Shown here piece after piece: positions 1 through 5,603 of a stretch of DNA of 12,767 bases (within the stretch, counting starts at the first letter, position 1; each line of letters begins with the position of its first letter). The notes below the pieces were generated by a model, which had not been told where the DNA came from, did not search any database, and saw only the letters and a list, made by a program, of their open reading frames with translations. Position numbers and translations under genes: made by a program. The DNA comes from Candidatus Omnitrophota bacterium (GTDB lineage: Bacteria > Omnitrophota > Gorgyraeia > Gygaellales > Profunditerraquicolaceae): the NCBI GenBank assembly GCA_016867095.1, contig VGKK01000024.1:1-12767 (forward strand). Reading direction: 5' to 3'.

Positions 1-192
1 TTTATGAAACGCTTAAAGTTAGCTCATAGGGGTTGCTATGGCATCAACCCTTATCAGATAAAGATAAGGCTTTATAAAAATTAGTGCTGGGTTAATTCGC
101 GCAATAACTTACGTTACGCTTGCCGCAGAAAGCGGCATACCGACCTTTCCGATAAAGTCGGGTAACGCGCTCCGTAAGTTATGCGCTCATTA
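1..192 (+). repeat. Structured repeat, copy 1, directly upstream of the alcohol dehydrogenase
   Basis: Positions 1-102 align without gaps to 2705-2806 at about 90% identity by eye, and the 3' ends (to about 190 and 2850) also match. The element holds nested inverted repeats: ATAGGGGTTG (26-35) can pair with CAACCCTTAT (45-54), and the arms around 99-114 and 173-185 (core TAACTTACG / CGTAAGTTA) form a second stem. Compared with copy 2, the loop of this second stem is enlarged by roughly 45 nt that contain two further small hairpins (GCCGC/GCGGC and CCGAC/GTCGG). The element ends 2-4 nt before the start codon at 195, and no Shine-Dalgarno sequence is visible. The left part, which in copy 2 carries the arm ACCCAGCACTAATTTTATA, is cut off by the window edge. 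It may be a structured leader RNA or a palindromic mobile repeat; the sequence alone does not decide. Confidence 0.8.
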
Positions 193-194
193 AT

Positions 195-1223
195 ATGCGC
201 GCGGCAGTTTATTACAGTAATCAGGATATCCGGATAGAAGAAAGGCCCAGGCCGAAGATTGGCCCGGGCGAGCTCCTGGTGCGGGTAGAGGCAAGCGGGA
301 TTTGCGGCAGCGACGTAATGGAGTGGTACCGCAGGGACAGGGTCCCTTTAGTATTAGGCCATGAGATTAGCGGCGTGGTGGAAGAAGTTGGCGCAGGGGT
401 AAAAAAATATAATAAAGGGGACCGGGTAGCCTGCGCGCACCATGTCCCTTGCGGAAAGTGCCACTATTGCCTGAGCGGCCATGAGACGGTTTGCGATACC
501 TTACGCCGGACCAATTTTGACCCCGGCGGATTTTGCGCGTCCTTGCGCCTTGCGGAAATTAACACGGCAAAGGGCGTTTATCTTTTGCCGGAAAAGGTCT
601 CTTTTGAAGAGGCTACTTTTGTTGAACCCCTGGCCTGTATTTTGCGCGGCCAGCGCTTAGCCGGCGGGGTAAAGGATAAATGCGTCCTGGTTATCGGCAG
701 CGGCATTGCCGGAATTCTGCATATAATTCTTGCCCGGCATTCGGGGGCAGCTAGGATTGTGGCCACGGATATTAATCCCTGCCGTTTAGAGGCAGCTAAA
801 AAATTCGGCGCGGGCCTGGGCGTAAACGCCAAAGAATATTCGCCGCAAGTATTAACGGGATTAAATCAGCAGCGGTTGGCGGATTTAGTGATTATCACCA
901 GCGGCGCGCCCTCCGCGATTACGCAAGGCCTGGAATCCGTGGAGCGCGGCGGGACTGTCCTGTTCTTTGCTCCGGTAGAGAATAACATTGCCGTTTCTAT
1001 CCCTTTTAACAAATTATTCTGGCGCCAGGAAATTACCCTTACCAACGCTTATGCCGGCAGCCCGCAGGATTACCAGCAGGCCCTGGATTTAATTGCCGGC
1101 GGCAAGCTGAATATATCCAAAATGATTACCCATCGCCTGGGTTTAGCCGAAACAGGCGCGGGTTTTAAGTTAGTGGCAGAGGCAAAAGAGTCGCTGAAGG
1201 TTATCATATTTCCACAAAAATAG
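195..1223 (+). CDS. Zinc-dependent medium-chain alcohol/polyol dehydrogenase
   Basis: A 342-residue member of the medium-chain dehydrogenase/reductase superfamily, closest in pattern to sorbitol and threonine 3-dehydrogenases; it should oxidise an alcohol or reduce a carbonyl with NAD(P) in the cytoplasm. The N-terminal GroES-like domain has the catalytic zinc set C37 (GICGSD), H56-E57 (GHE) and E144, plus the four-cysteine structural zinc lobe C86, C89, C92 and C100. The Rossmann domain has GSGIAG at 168-173 and an acidic residue D192 at the end of the second strand, which favours NAD over NADP. Length is normal and the protein is complete. The start fits the family's usual N-terminus, but no ribosome site precedes it and the structured repeat abuts it. 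The aldolase follows 11 nt later, so the two are probably co-transcribed and may act on the same sugar or keto-alcohol substrate. The exact substrate cannot be read from the sequence. Confidence 0.92.
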   Translation: MRAAVYYSNQDIRIEERPRPKIGPGELLVRVEASGICGSDVMEWYRRDRVPLVLGHEISGVVEEVGAGVKKYNKGDRVACAHHVPCGKCHYCLSGHETVCDTLRRTNFDPGGFCASLRLAEINTAKGVYLLPEKVSFEEATFVEPLACILRGQRLAGGVKDKCVLVIGSGIAGILHIILARHSGAARIVATDINPCRLEAAKKFGAGLGVNAKEYSPQVLTGLNQQRLADLVIITSGAPSAITQGLESVERGGTVLFFAPVENNIAVSIPFNKLFWRQEITLTNAYAGSPQDYQQALDLIAGGKLNISKMITHRLGLAETGAGFKLVAEAKESLKVIIFPQK

Positions 1224-1234
1224 GAGGGTTTAAG

Positions 1235-2029
1235 ATGGATTGGGGAATGAAAAACAGGATGGGCAGGATATTTAAAGAAGACGGCCACAGCGTTATGCTG
1301 GCTTTGGACCACGGTTATTTTCTGGGCCCGGTCAGCCGGCTGGAAGACCCGCAGAAGACCATTGAGCCGTTAATCCCCTATGTGGATTCGTTAATGCTGA
1401 CCCGAGGGATCCTGCGTAATTGCATTAACGCCAAATACAATATTCCGGTTATCTTGCGGGCCTCCGGCGGCAATAGCATCCTGGACGAAGACTTATCCCG
1501 CGAAGCAATTACGCTTTCTCTGCAGGAGGCGGTGCGGCTTAATGCCTGCGCAGTGGCTTTATCTATTTATGTGGGGGCGCCGCACCAGCACCAGACCCTG
1601 GTGAACCTGGCTAGCCTTATTAACGAGGCGGAAAATTACGGCATCCCGGTATTGGCAGTTACCGCCGTGGGCAAAGAATTGGAAAAACGCGACGCCAAAT
1701 ACCTTTCTTTAGCCTGCCGCATTGCCGCGGAATTAGGCGCGCGCGCCGTAAAGACTTACTATTGCGAAGATTTTCATAAGATAGTAGAATCCTGCCCTGT
1801 CCCCGTAGTGATCGCCGGCGGGCCGAAAATGAAAAGCGAGCTGGATGTTTTAGAGATTGCCTATAACGCCATAGCGCGAGGGGCAAAAGGCGTGGATATG
1901 GGCAGGAATATCTGGCAGTCAAGATGGCCTAAGGCTATGGCTTCGGCTATTCGCAGCATCGTTCACGAGAAGGCTTCCTACAAAAAGGCCAGCGAGCTAT
2001 TTGAGAGTTTAAAAGATAAGGAGAAATAA
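1235..2029 (+). CDS. DhnA/LsrF-family class I aldolase (DeoC/LacD superfamily)
   Basis: A 264-residue TIM-barrel aldolase of the family that includes LsrF, archaeal class I fructose-bisphosphate aldolase, 2-amino-3,7-dideoxyheptulosonate synthase and GriI. Visible marks are ALDHG at 23-27, the Schiff-base lysine K173 in AVKTYY, and two phosphate-binding stretches, AGGPK (194-198) and GRN (223-225). It therefore probably forms or cleaves a carbon-carbon bond in a phosphorylated keto-sugar. The start is set by AGGAGG at 1222-1227, which overlaps the stop codon of the dehydrogenase and lies 7 nt before ATG. It ends 15 nt before the 3' end of the convergent pilZ-like gene. Sub-family is uncertain: a role in supplying an aromatic C7 precursor, as GriI does, is possible, but no partner AroB-like gene is present in the window. 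Confidence 0.88.
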   Translation: MDWGMKNRMGRIFKEDGHSVMLALDHGYFLGPVSRLEDPQKTIEPLIPYVDSLMLTRGILRNCINAKYNIPVILRASGGNSILDEDLSREAITLSLQEAVRLNACAVALSIYVGAPHQHQTLVNLASLINEAENYGIPVLAVTAVGKELEKRDAKYLSLACRIAAELGARAVKTYYCEDFHKIVESCPVPVVIAGGPKMKSELDVLEIAYNAIARGAKGVDMGRNIWQSRWPKAMASAIRSIVHEKASYKKASELFESLKDKEK

Positions 2030-2044
2030 AGGCAGGCGGGAAAG

Positions 2045-2404
2045 TTAAGTTAATGACCGCTTTTTACGTTCGCGCAGGATTGCCAGGACCGGCGCAAAAT
2101 CCATAAAATCCACTTTTTTTAATTTTATCCCCACCCTGTTATAGGCATCAGCCGTCCCGCTATTTGACCAAGCCACAGTTCCCTTGGTGCGCAGGGGTTC
2201 AGCGTTATCCGGAAGATTTATCCATATATCCAGAGGGGTATTTTTTACCAGGGCTTTGTTTGTGATTAGGCCTATACCTTCACCGCCGATATCAATGGTA
2301 ATACCGTTGCCCTGCTGATTGGCATTAAGGTCAAGGTAGCTTAAGGGGAATTCAGCGGGTAACCTCTGAAACGTCCTTTTGTCCTGTCTTTTTAAGTTTA
2401 GCAT
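2045..2404 (-). CDS. PilZ-domain protein (probable c-di-GMP receptor, degenerate motif)
   Basis: A 119-residue single-domain protein. The N-terminus has the PilZ arginine motif R10-TFQ-R14, and residues 38-43 read DIGGEG, matching (D/N)xSxxG except that the serine is glycine. The beta-rich middle (GITIDIGGEGIGL, then GTVAWSN) fits the PilZ barrel. The family binds cyclic di-GMP and usually controls motility, surface polysaccharide or secretion; the missing serine may weaken binding. It is the only gene on the - strand in the window and is convergent with the aldolase. A purine-rich GGGGG stretch (2408-2412 on the + strand as CCCCC) lies a few bases before its ATG and can serve as a ribosome site. 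Nothing links it directly to polyketide synthesis; it may be a bystander. Confidence 0.8.
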   Translation of the reverse strand: MLNLKRQDKRTFQRLPAEFPLSYLDLNANQQGNGITIDIGGEGIGLITNKALVKNTPLDIWINLPDNAEPLRTKGTVAWSNSGTADAYNRVGIKLKKVDFMDFAPVLAILRERKKRSLT

Positions 2405-2426
2405 AAAGCCCCCTTTTTAAATTTAA

Positions 2427-2459
2427 AAAAAAGCCACAGTTTCCCACCGTGGCTTTTTT
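2427..2459. terminator. Bidirectional rho-independent terminator
   Basis: AAAAAAGCCAC (2427-2437) pairs perfectly with GTGGCTTTTTT (2449-2459) around an 11-nt loop. Read on + it ends in a T run; read on - it ends in eight T (A at 2425-2432 on +). On + it can end transcripts that run through aldolase and antisense to the PilZ gene. On - it lies between the upstream spacer and the PilZ start, so it either blocks incoming antisense transcription or acts as an attenuator in the PilZ leader. Confidence 0.88.
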
Positions 2460-2472
2460 CTGTTACAAAAGA

Positions 2473-2501
2473 AACATAGCATAGTTTTTCTTAAATTGCA
2501 A
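2473..2501 (-). promoter_or_regulatory. Possible weak sigma-70 promoter for the PilZ gene
   Basis: Read on the - strand, TTGCAA (2501-2496) and TATGTT (2478-2473) are separated by 17 nt, giving four of six matches to each consensus box. Transcription would start near 2466 and pass through the terminator hairpin before reaching the PilZ start codon, which would make that hairpin an attenuator. The boxes are weak and the surrounding DNA is AT-rich, so a chance match is quite possible. Confidence 0.25.
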
Positions 2502-2559
2502 GAGAAATATTCCCTTAACCTTTGTGTTCGTAAGAGCTTTTATCCCTGGTAGAATTTCC

Positions 2560-2589
2560 TTGACAGGGGTGTCCATTCCCCTATATAAT
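2560..2589 (+). promoter_or_regulatory. Consensus sigma-70 promoter for the polyketide operon
   Basis: A perfect -35 box TTGACA (2560-2565) and a perfect -10 box TATAAT (2584-2589) are separated by 18 nt. Transcription would start near 2596, leaving an untranslated leader of roughly 255 nt before the ligase start at 2853. The spacer carries an inverted repeat AGGGG / CCCCT (2565-2569 and 2578-2582) that could be an operator. No gene lies between this promoter and the ligase, and all following genes are on the same strand, so this is the best candidate for the main promoter of the cluster. Confidence 0.8.
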
Positions 2590-2602
2590 AGCTTTGATTT
2601 AA

Positions 2603-2620
2603 ATAGTAAAATTTTACTAT
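2603..2620. promoter_or_regulatory. 18-nt perfect palindrome just downstream of the promoter
   Basis: ATAGTAAAATTTTACTAT is self-complementary over its whole length and lies at about +8 to +25 relative to the predicted transcription start. Position and symmetry suit a repressor operator for a dimeric regulator. It could instead be a small hairpin in the leader, although it has no unpaired loop. Confidence 0.5.
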
Positions 2621-2628
2621 ATAAGTGA

Positions 2629-2685
2629 GGCCATAAGTTATGGAGTTTGTTGTCAGATAGCATTAACGACATAACTTATCTGGCC
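2629..2685 (+). repeat. Inverted repeat in the leader, 5' of repeat copy 2
   Basis: GGCCATAAGTTATG (2629-2642) pairs with CATAACTTATCTGGCC (2670-2685) with a two-base bulge, around a loop of 27 nt. The core word TAAGTTAT is shared with the last stem of repeat copy 2 (2803-2845), so alternative pairings between the two hairpins are possible in the same transcript. Confidence 0.65.
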
Positions 2686-2691
2686 GAACTT

Positions 2692-2850
2692 ACCCAGCAC
2701 TAATTTTATACAACGCTTAAAGTTAGCTTATAAGGGTTGTGTTGGCATCAGCCCCTATGAGATAGAGATAAGGCTTTATAAAAATTAGTGCTGGGTTAAT
2801 TCGCGCAGATAACTTACGTTCGCTAACGCTCCGTAAGTTATGCGCTCATT
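2692..2850 (+). repeat. Structured repeat, copy 2, in the leader of the polyketide operon
   Basis: The second copy of the element seen at 1-192. Its outer stem is complete here: ACCCAGCACTAATTTTATA (2692-2710) pairs with the arm at 2777-2796, differing only by one extra T. Inside lies a smaller hairpin (ATAAGGGTTG with CAGCCCCTAT), and after it comes the stem GCGCAGATAACTTACG (2803-2818) with CGTAAGTTATGCGC (2832-2845). The element stops 2 nt before the ligase ATG at 2853, which has no Shine-Dalgarno sequence. The position downstream of a consensus promoter places the whole element in the mRNA leader. It may be a regulatory RNA shared with the dehydrogenase unit, or a mobile palindromic repeat that landed in front of both genes. 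Confidence 0.8.
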
Positions 2851-2852
2851 TA

Positions 2853-4322
2853 ATGGATATCGTCACTTTACTTGAGGCGCAAGCCAGAAAATACGCGGAT
2901 AAACCCGCGATTATTTTTAAAAACGAAAGCATTTCCTTTCGCCAATTAAAAGAGCGTTGCTTTAATTTAGCAAGCAGCTTGGCTAATGCGGGCATAGGGA
3001 GGGGCGACCGAGTTGCCTTATACCTGCCCAATTGTCCGGAGTATGTCTATAGTTATTTAGCGATTTGGTGCATTGGCGCGACTGCCGTGCCTTTGGACTT
3101 TATGCTGACTGAAGATGAGTTGGCTTCTTGCCTTAGCCATTGCCAGGCCAGGATGTTCATTGCCAGGCCCAAGCCGCATATTTCTTTGGCCGGATTAAAA
3201 GAGAAATGTCCGGCCCTGGAAAAAATTATTTCTTTAGAAGGGCTATTGGCCGACAAAACCAAGGCATTTGCCGCCAATGATATTGCCAACAAAGATTACG
3301 CCTGTATCTTTTATACTTCCGGTTCAACCGGCAGGCCCAAAGGGGTTTTGTGCAATTACCTGCAGCTGGCTGCTCCGCCCAAGGCCATGGCCTATTTTGT
3401 AAATTTCGGCGAAAAGGACACGGCCTTATGCGCGGCCTTGCCGTTTTCGCATATAGGGGGGCTGGTTTCCATACAAGGCGTGGTATTTTTAGGAGCCACG
3501 CTTGTCTTGATGGAGCGCTTTATCCCCGTTGATTTTTTAAAGCATATTGAGCAATATAAGGTTACCGGCTTATGGCTGGTGCCTTCAATGTTTTATGCCG
3601 TCTTGCAATCCAAGGAATTTGAGAGTTTTGATTTATCCAGCCTGCAATGGATAGTTTGTTTTGGCGCGCCGAGTTCCGCGGACCAGTTGCGCCGTTTCCA
3701 CGGGCATTGCCCCCAAGCCGACCTGATTAACGGCTGGGGCATGACCGAGACCCAGGGGCCGGCGGTAGTTTTGCCGCGGGGTTCAAAAAAAGTAGAAAGC
3801 GTAGGCTGCCCCGCGCCCTGGATAGAAGTAAAGATCCTTGATGAAGAGGGCCGGGAGCTGGCAGCCAACCAGGTCGGCGAAATAGCGGTGCGCAGCTGGG
3901 TGGTGAGCGACGGCTATTATAAAGATGCGCAGGCTACAGCCGAAGCCTTACGTAACGGCTGGTTTCACACCGGGGATTTAGGCCGGCTGGACGCAGAGGG
4001 TTTCTTGTATATTGCCGGCAGAAAGAAAGAAATGATTAAAGTGGCGGGAGAAATTGTTTTTGAGCCGGAGGTAGAAGCCGTCATTCATAAACACAGCGAC
4101 ATTGCCGAAGTAGCGGTGATTGGCGTAGCGGATAAATTAAGGGGCGAGGTGCCCAAGGCATTTATTGTCTTAAAGCAGGGCAAGGCCCCGGACGAAGAAG
4201 GCCTGCGCTATTTCTGCCGCCAGCACCTGGCGCACTTTAAAATCCCGCATTATTTTGATTTTGTCAGCGCGCTGCCCAAGACCGGTTCGGGAAAAATTGA
4301 TAAGGAAAGCCTGAGGGTTTAA
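2853..4322 (+). CDS. Acyl-AMP ligase (acyl-CoA/ACP synthetase, ANL superfamily)
   Basis: A 489-residue adenylate-forming enzyme that activates a carboxylic acid with ATP and transfers it to CoA or a carrier protein. Core motifs are in order: YTSGSTGRPKG (154-164, P-loop), NGWGMTET (293-300), TGD (373-375), the hinge around GRKKE (389-393) and the C-terminal catalytic lysine K481 in PKTGSGKID. The protein is complete and of usual length. Signature residues for the acid pocket are not decisive; short or aromatic acids and fatty acids are all possible. As the first gene after the main promoter in a cluster that lacks a KSIII, it is a good candidate for loading the polyketide starter unit. The start agrees with the family's N-terminus, although no ribosome site precedes it and the structured repeat ends 2 nt upstream. 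Confidence 0.93.
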   Translation: MDIVTLLEAQARKYADKPAIIFKNESISFRQLKERCFNLASSLANAGIGRGDRVALYLPNCPEYVYSYLAIWCIGATAVPLDFMLTEDELASCLSHCQARMFIARPKPHISLAGLKEKCPALEKIISLEGLLADKTKAFAANDIANKDYACIFYTSGSTGRPKGVLCNYLQLAAPPKAMAYFVNFGEKDTALCAALPFSHIGGLVSIQGVVFLGATLVLMERFIPVDFLKHIEQYKVTGLWLVPSMFYAVLQSKEFESFDLSSLQWIVCFGAPSSADQLRRFHGHCPQADLINGWGMTETQGPAVVLPRGSKKVESVGCPAPWIEVKILDEEGRELAANQVGEIAVRSWVVSDGYYKDAQATAEALRNGWFHTGDLGRLDAEGFLYIAGRKKEMIKVAGEIVFEPEVEAVIHKHSDIAEVAVIGVADKLRGEVPKAFIVLKQGKAPDEEGLRYFCRQHLAHFKIPHYFDFVSALPKTGSGKIDKESLRV

Positions 4323-4325
4323 GCT

Positions 4326-4595
4326 ATGGAATGGGAAACTACCACGCAAAATAGATTTAAGGAAATGGTGGCCAAGATCCCGCTTTTTCACCGCCGCATC
4401 ACTGAAGAGGCGGTGATCAACAGGGCTGAAGAGTATGCCAAGAAGAGGAATGCTGCGCAGGTCCAGGAGCAAGACGTCATCAGCGCCTTTTTTCTGGATG
4501 TGCCGTCCCCTTTTTACAGTATGATGGTTAGGCTATTGGAGCAAAGCGGGTTTGATTATAAAAAATACGGCTTTCCAAAAAATAAAAAATCATAA
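4326..4595 (+). CDS. Small PCP_red-like protein (C-terminal domain of light-independent protochlorophyllide reductase B subunit)
   Basis: An 89-residue protein whose first 55 residues follow the pattern of the PCP_red domain (PF08369), found at the C-terminus of BchB/ChlB and as stand-alone small proteins: W3, then KIPLFHRR (17-24), a helix with E28 and E35-EYAKKR, and a short final helix. The remaining 34 residues (to KKYGF) are not part of that pattern. No cysteines are present, so it does not bind an iron-sulfur cluster itself. It starts 4 nt after the ligase stop with GAGGG at 4313-4317 as ribosome site. Function is unknown; in BchB this domain contributes to substrate and subunit contacts, so here it may bind an aromatic or polycyclic intermediate or help the BchE-like enzyme. 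Assignment rests on pattern memory. Confidence 0.65.
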   Translation: MEWETTTQNRFKEMVAKIPLFHRRITEEAVINRAEEYAKKRNAAQVQEQDVISAFFLDVPSPFYSMMVRLLEQSGFDYKKYGFPKNKKS

Positions 4596-4598
4596 GCG

Positions 4599-5603
4599 AT
4601 GAAAATAGCGGTCATCGGAGCCGGCGCCATCGGCAATTTAGTGGCCGGTTATTTAAAATTGGCCGGCCAGGATGCCAGCCTGGTAGGGCGCCGCTCTGTG
4701 GTCAAGGAGATACAGGCTAACGGCCTGCGCATTTCCGGGGTAAGAGGCGATTTTAAGGTTGCCATTCCCGCGGCGGAAAAATTACTTTTTGCGCCTGAAT
4801 TGGTAATTTTAGCCACTAAGACCCAGGACATTGCCGCGGCCTTGAAAGACAATTTAGCTTTAGCTAAAGGCGCGGCAATATTGACTACGCAAAACGGCGT
4901 GGCCGCGGATAAGATTGTTGCCGGGTTCGTGGATAAAGAAGATATTATCAGCAGCATCGTTATGTTTGGGGCGACTTCTTTAGAGCCGGCTAAAGTAGTG
5001 CATAATTTTGAAGGCAGCTGGATTATCAGCGCGCCATTGCCGGGAAATGCCGCCGAGGCCGGCAAAATAAAGGATGTCTTAAATAAGGTATTTCCGGTTA
5101 AAGTCTGCGGGAAGATTTTGGGGATGAAATACTTGAAAATTTTCGTTAATGCCAATAATTGCATCCCGGCGATATTGGGCATAAGTATGCAGGAGGCCTT
5201 TGGCGATATCAATACCAGCCGCGTCAGTATCGCTATTTGGAAGGAAGGCTTGGAGATTATCCGCCGCTCGGCAATAGAGCTGGAGTCCTTACCCGATTTT
5301 CCTTTAGAGCGCCTTGTCAAATTATCTTCTCTGCCGGCGCAGGAGGCGGCGCAGGTATTTTCCGGGATTATGTTGAATTTAAGTAAAGTCCCCCTCTACG
5401 GCTCAATACTGCAGAGCATCAAAAGAAAAAGGCCGTCGGAAATAGATTATATCAACGGCGAGTTTGTGGGTTTAGCCGCAAGGCAGGGGTTGCGCGCGCC
5501 TTTAAATGAAAAGCTGGTGGAGATGGTGCATCAAGTTGAGGCAACCAGCAGGTTTTTCACGCGAGAAGAATTATTAGCCAATACAGAGGAATTATTAAGA
5601 TGA
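4599..5603 (+). CDS. Ketopantoate-reductase-like (PanE/ApbA family) NADPH dehydrogenase
   Basis: A 334-residue member of the PanE/ApbA family, slightly longer than E. coli PanE. The Rossmann motif GAGAIG is at 7-12, K74 lies in the expected TKTQD segment, N99 in QNG, the catalytic lysine is K180 in KYLKIFVNANN with N184 following, and the C-terminal substrate motif RPSEIDYING (278-287) is well kept. It should reduce a 2-keto acid or similar ketone with NADPH. Location inside a polyketide operon, tightly packed between the PCP_red-like gene (3 nt gap) and the TIGR04076 gene (4-nt ATGA overlap), suggests a tailoring or starter-modifying reduction rather than pantothenate synthesis, but the latter cannot be excluded. 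No clear ribosome site precedes ATG; the upstream DNA is A-rich. Confidence 0.87.
   Translation: MKIAVIGAGAIGNLVAGYLKLAGQDASLVGRRSVVKEIQANGLRISGVRGDFKVAIPAAEKLLFAPELVILATKTQDIAAALKDNLALAKGAAILTTQNGVAADKIVAGFVDKEDIISSIVMFGATSLEPAKVVHNFEGSWIISAPLPGNAAEAGKIKDVLNKVFPVKVCGKILGMKYLKIFVNANNCIPAILGISMQEAFGDINTSRVSIAIWKEGLEIIRRSAIELESLPDFPLERLVKLSSLPAQEAAQVFSGIMLNLSKVPLYGSILQSIKRKRPSEIDYINGEFVGLAARQGLRAPLNEKLVEMVHQVEATSRFFTREELLANTEELLR

Noticed and set aside
99..190. Integron attC-like recombination site
   Set aside because: The inverted arms with TAAC/GTTA cores recall attC sites, but the GTTRRRY and RYYYAAC boxes do not match cleanly, no integrase is present, spacing between copies is 2.7 kb with several genes, and the repeat continues well beyond an attC.
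2463..2672. 69-codon frame on the - strand in the spacer
   Set aside because: It has no ribosome site, no recognisable motif and runs across the promoter and the palindrome of the + strand. It is probably chance in AT-rich DNA.
4649..5320. Long open frame (223 codons) on the - strand
   Set aside because: It lies fully antisense to the well-supported PanE-like gene, has no recognisable domain and arises from the codon bias of the + strand gene. The same applies to antisense frames at 8252-8731, 9686-10093 and 12128-12505.
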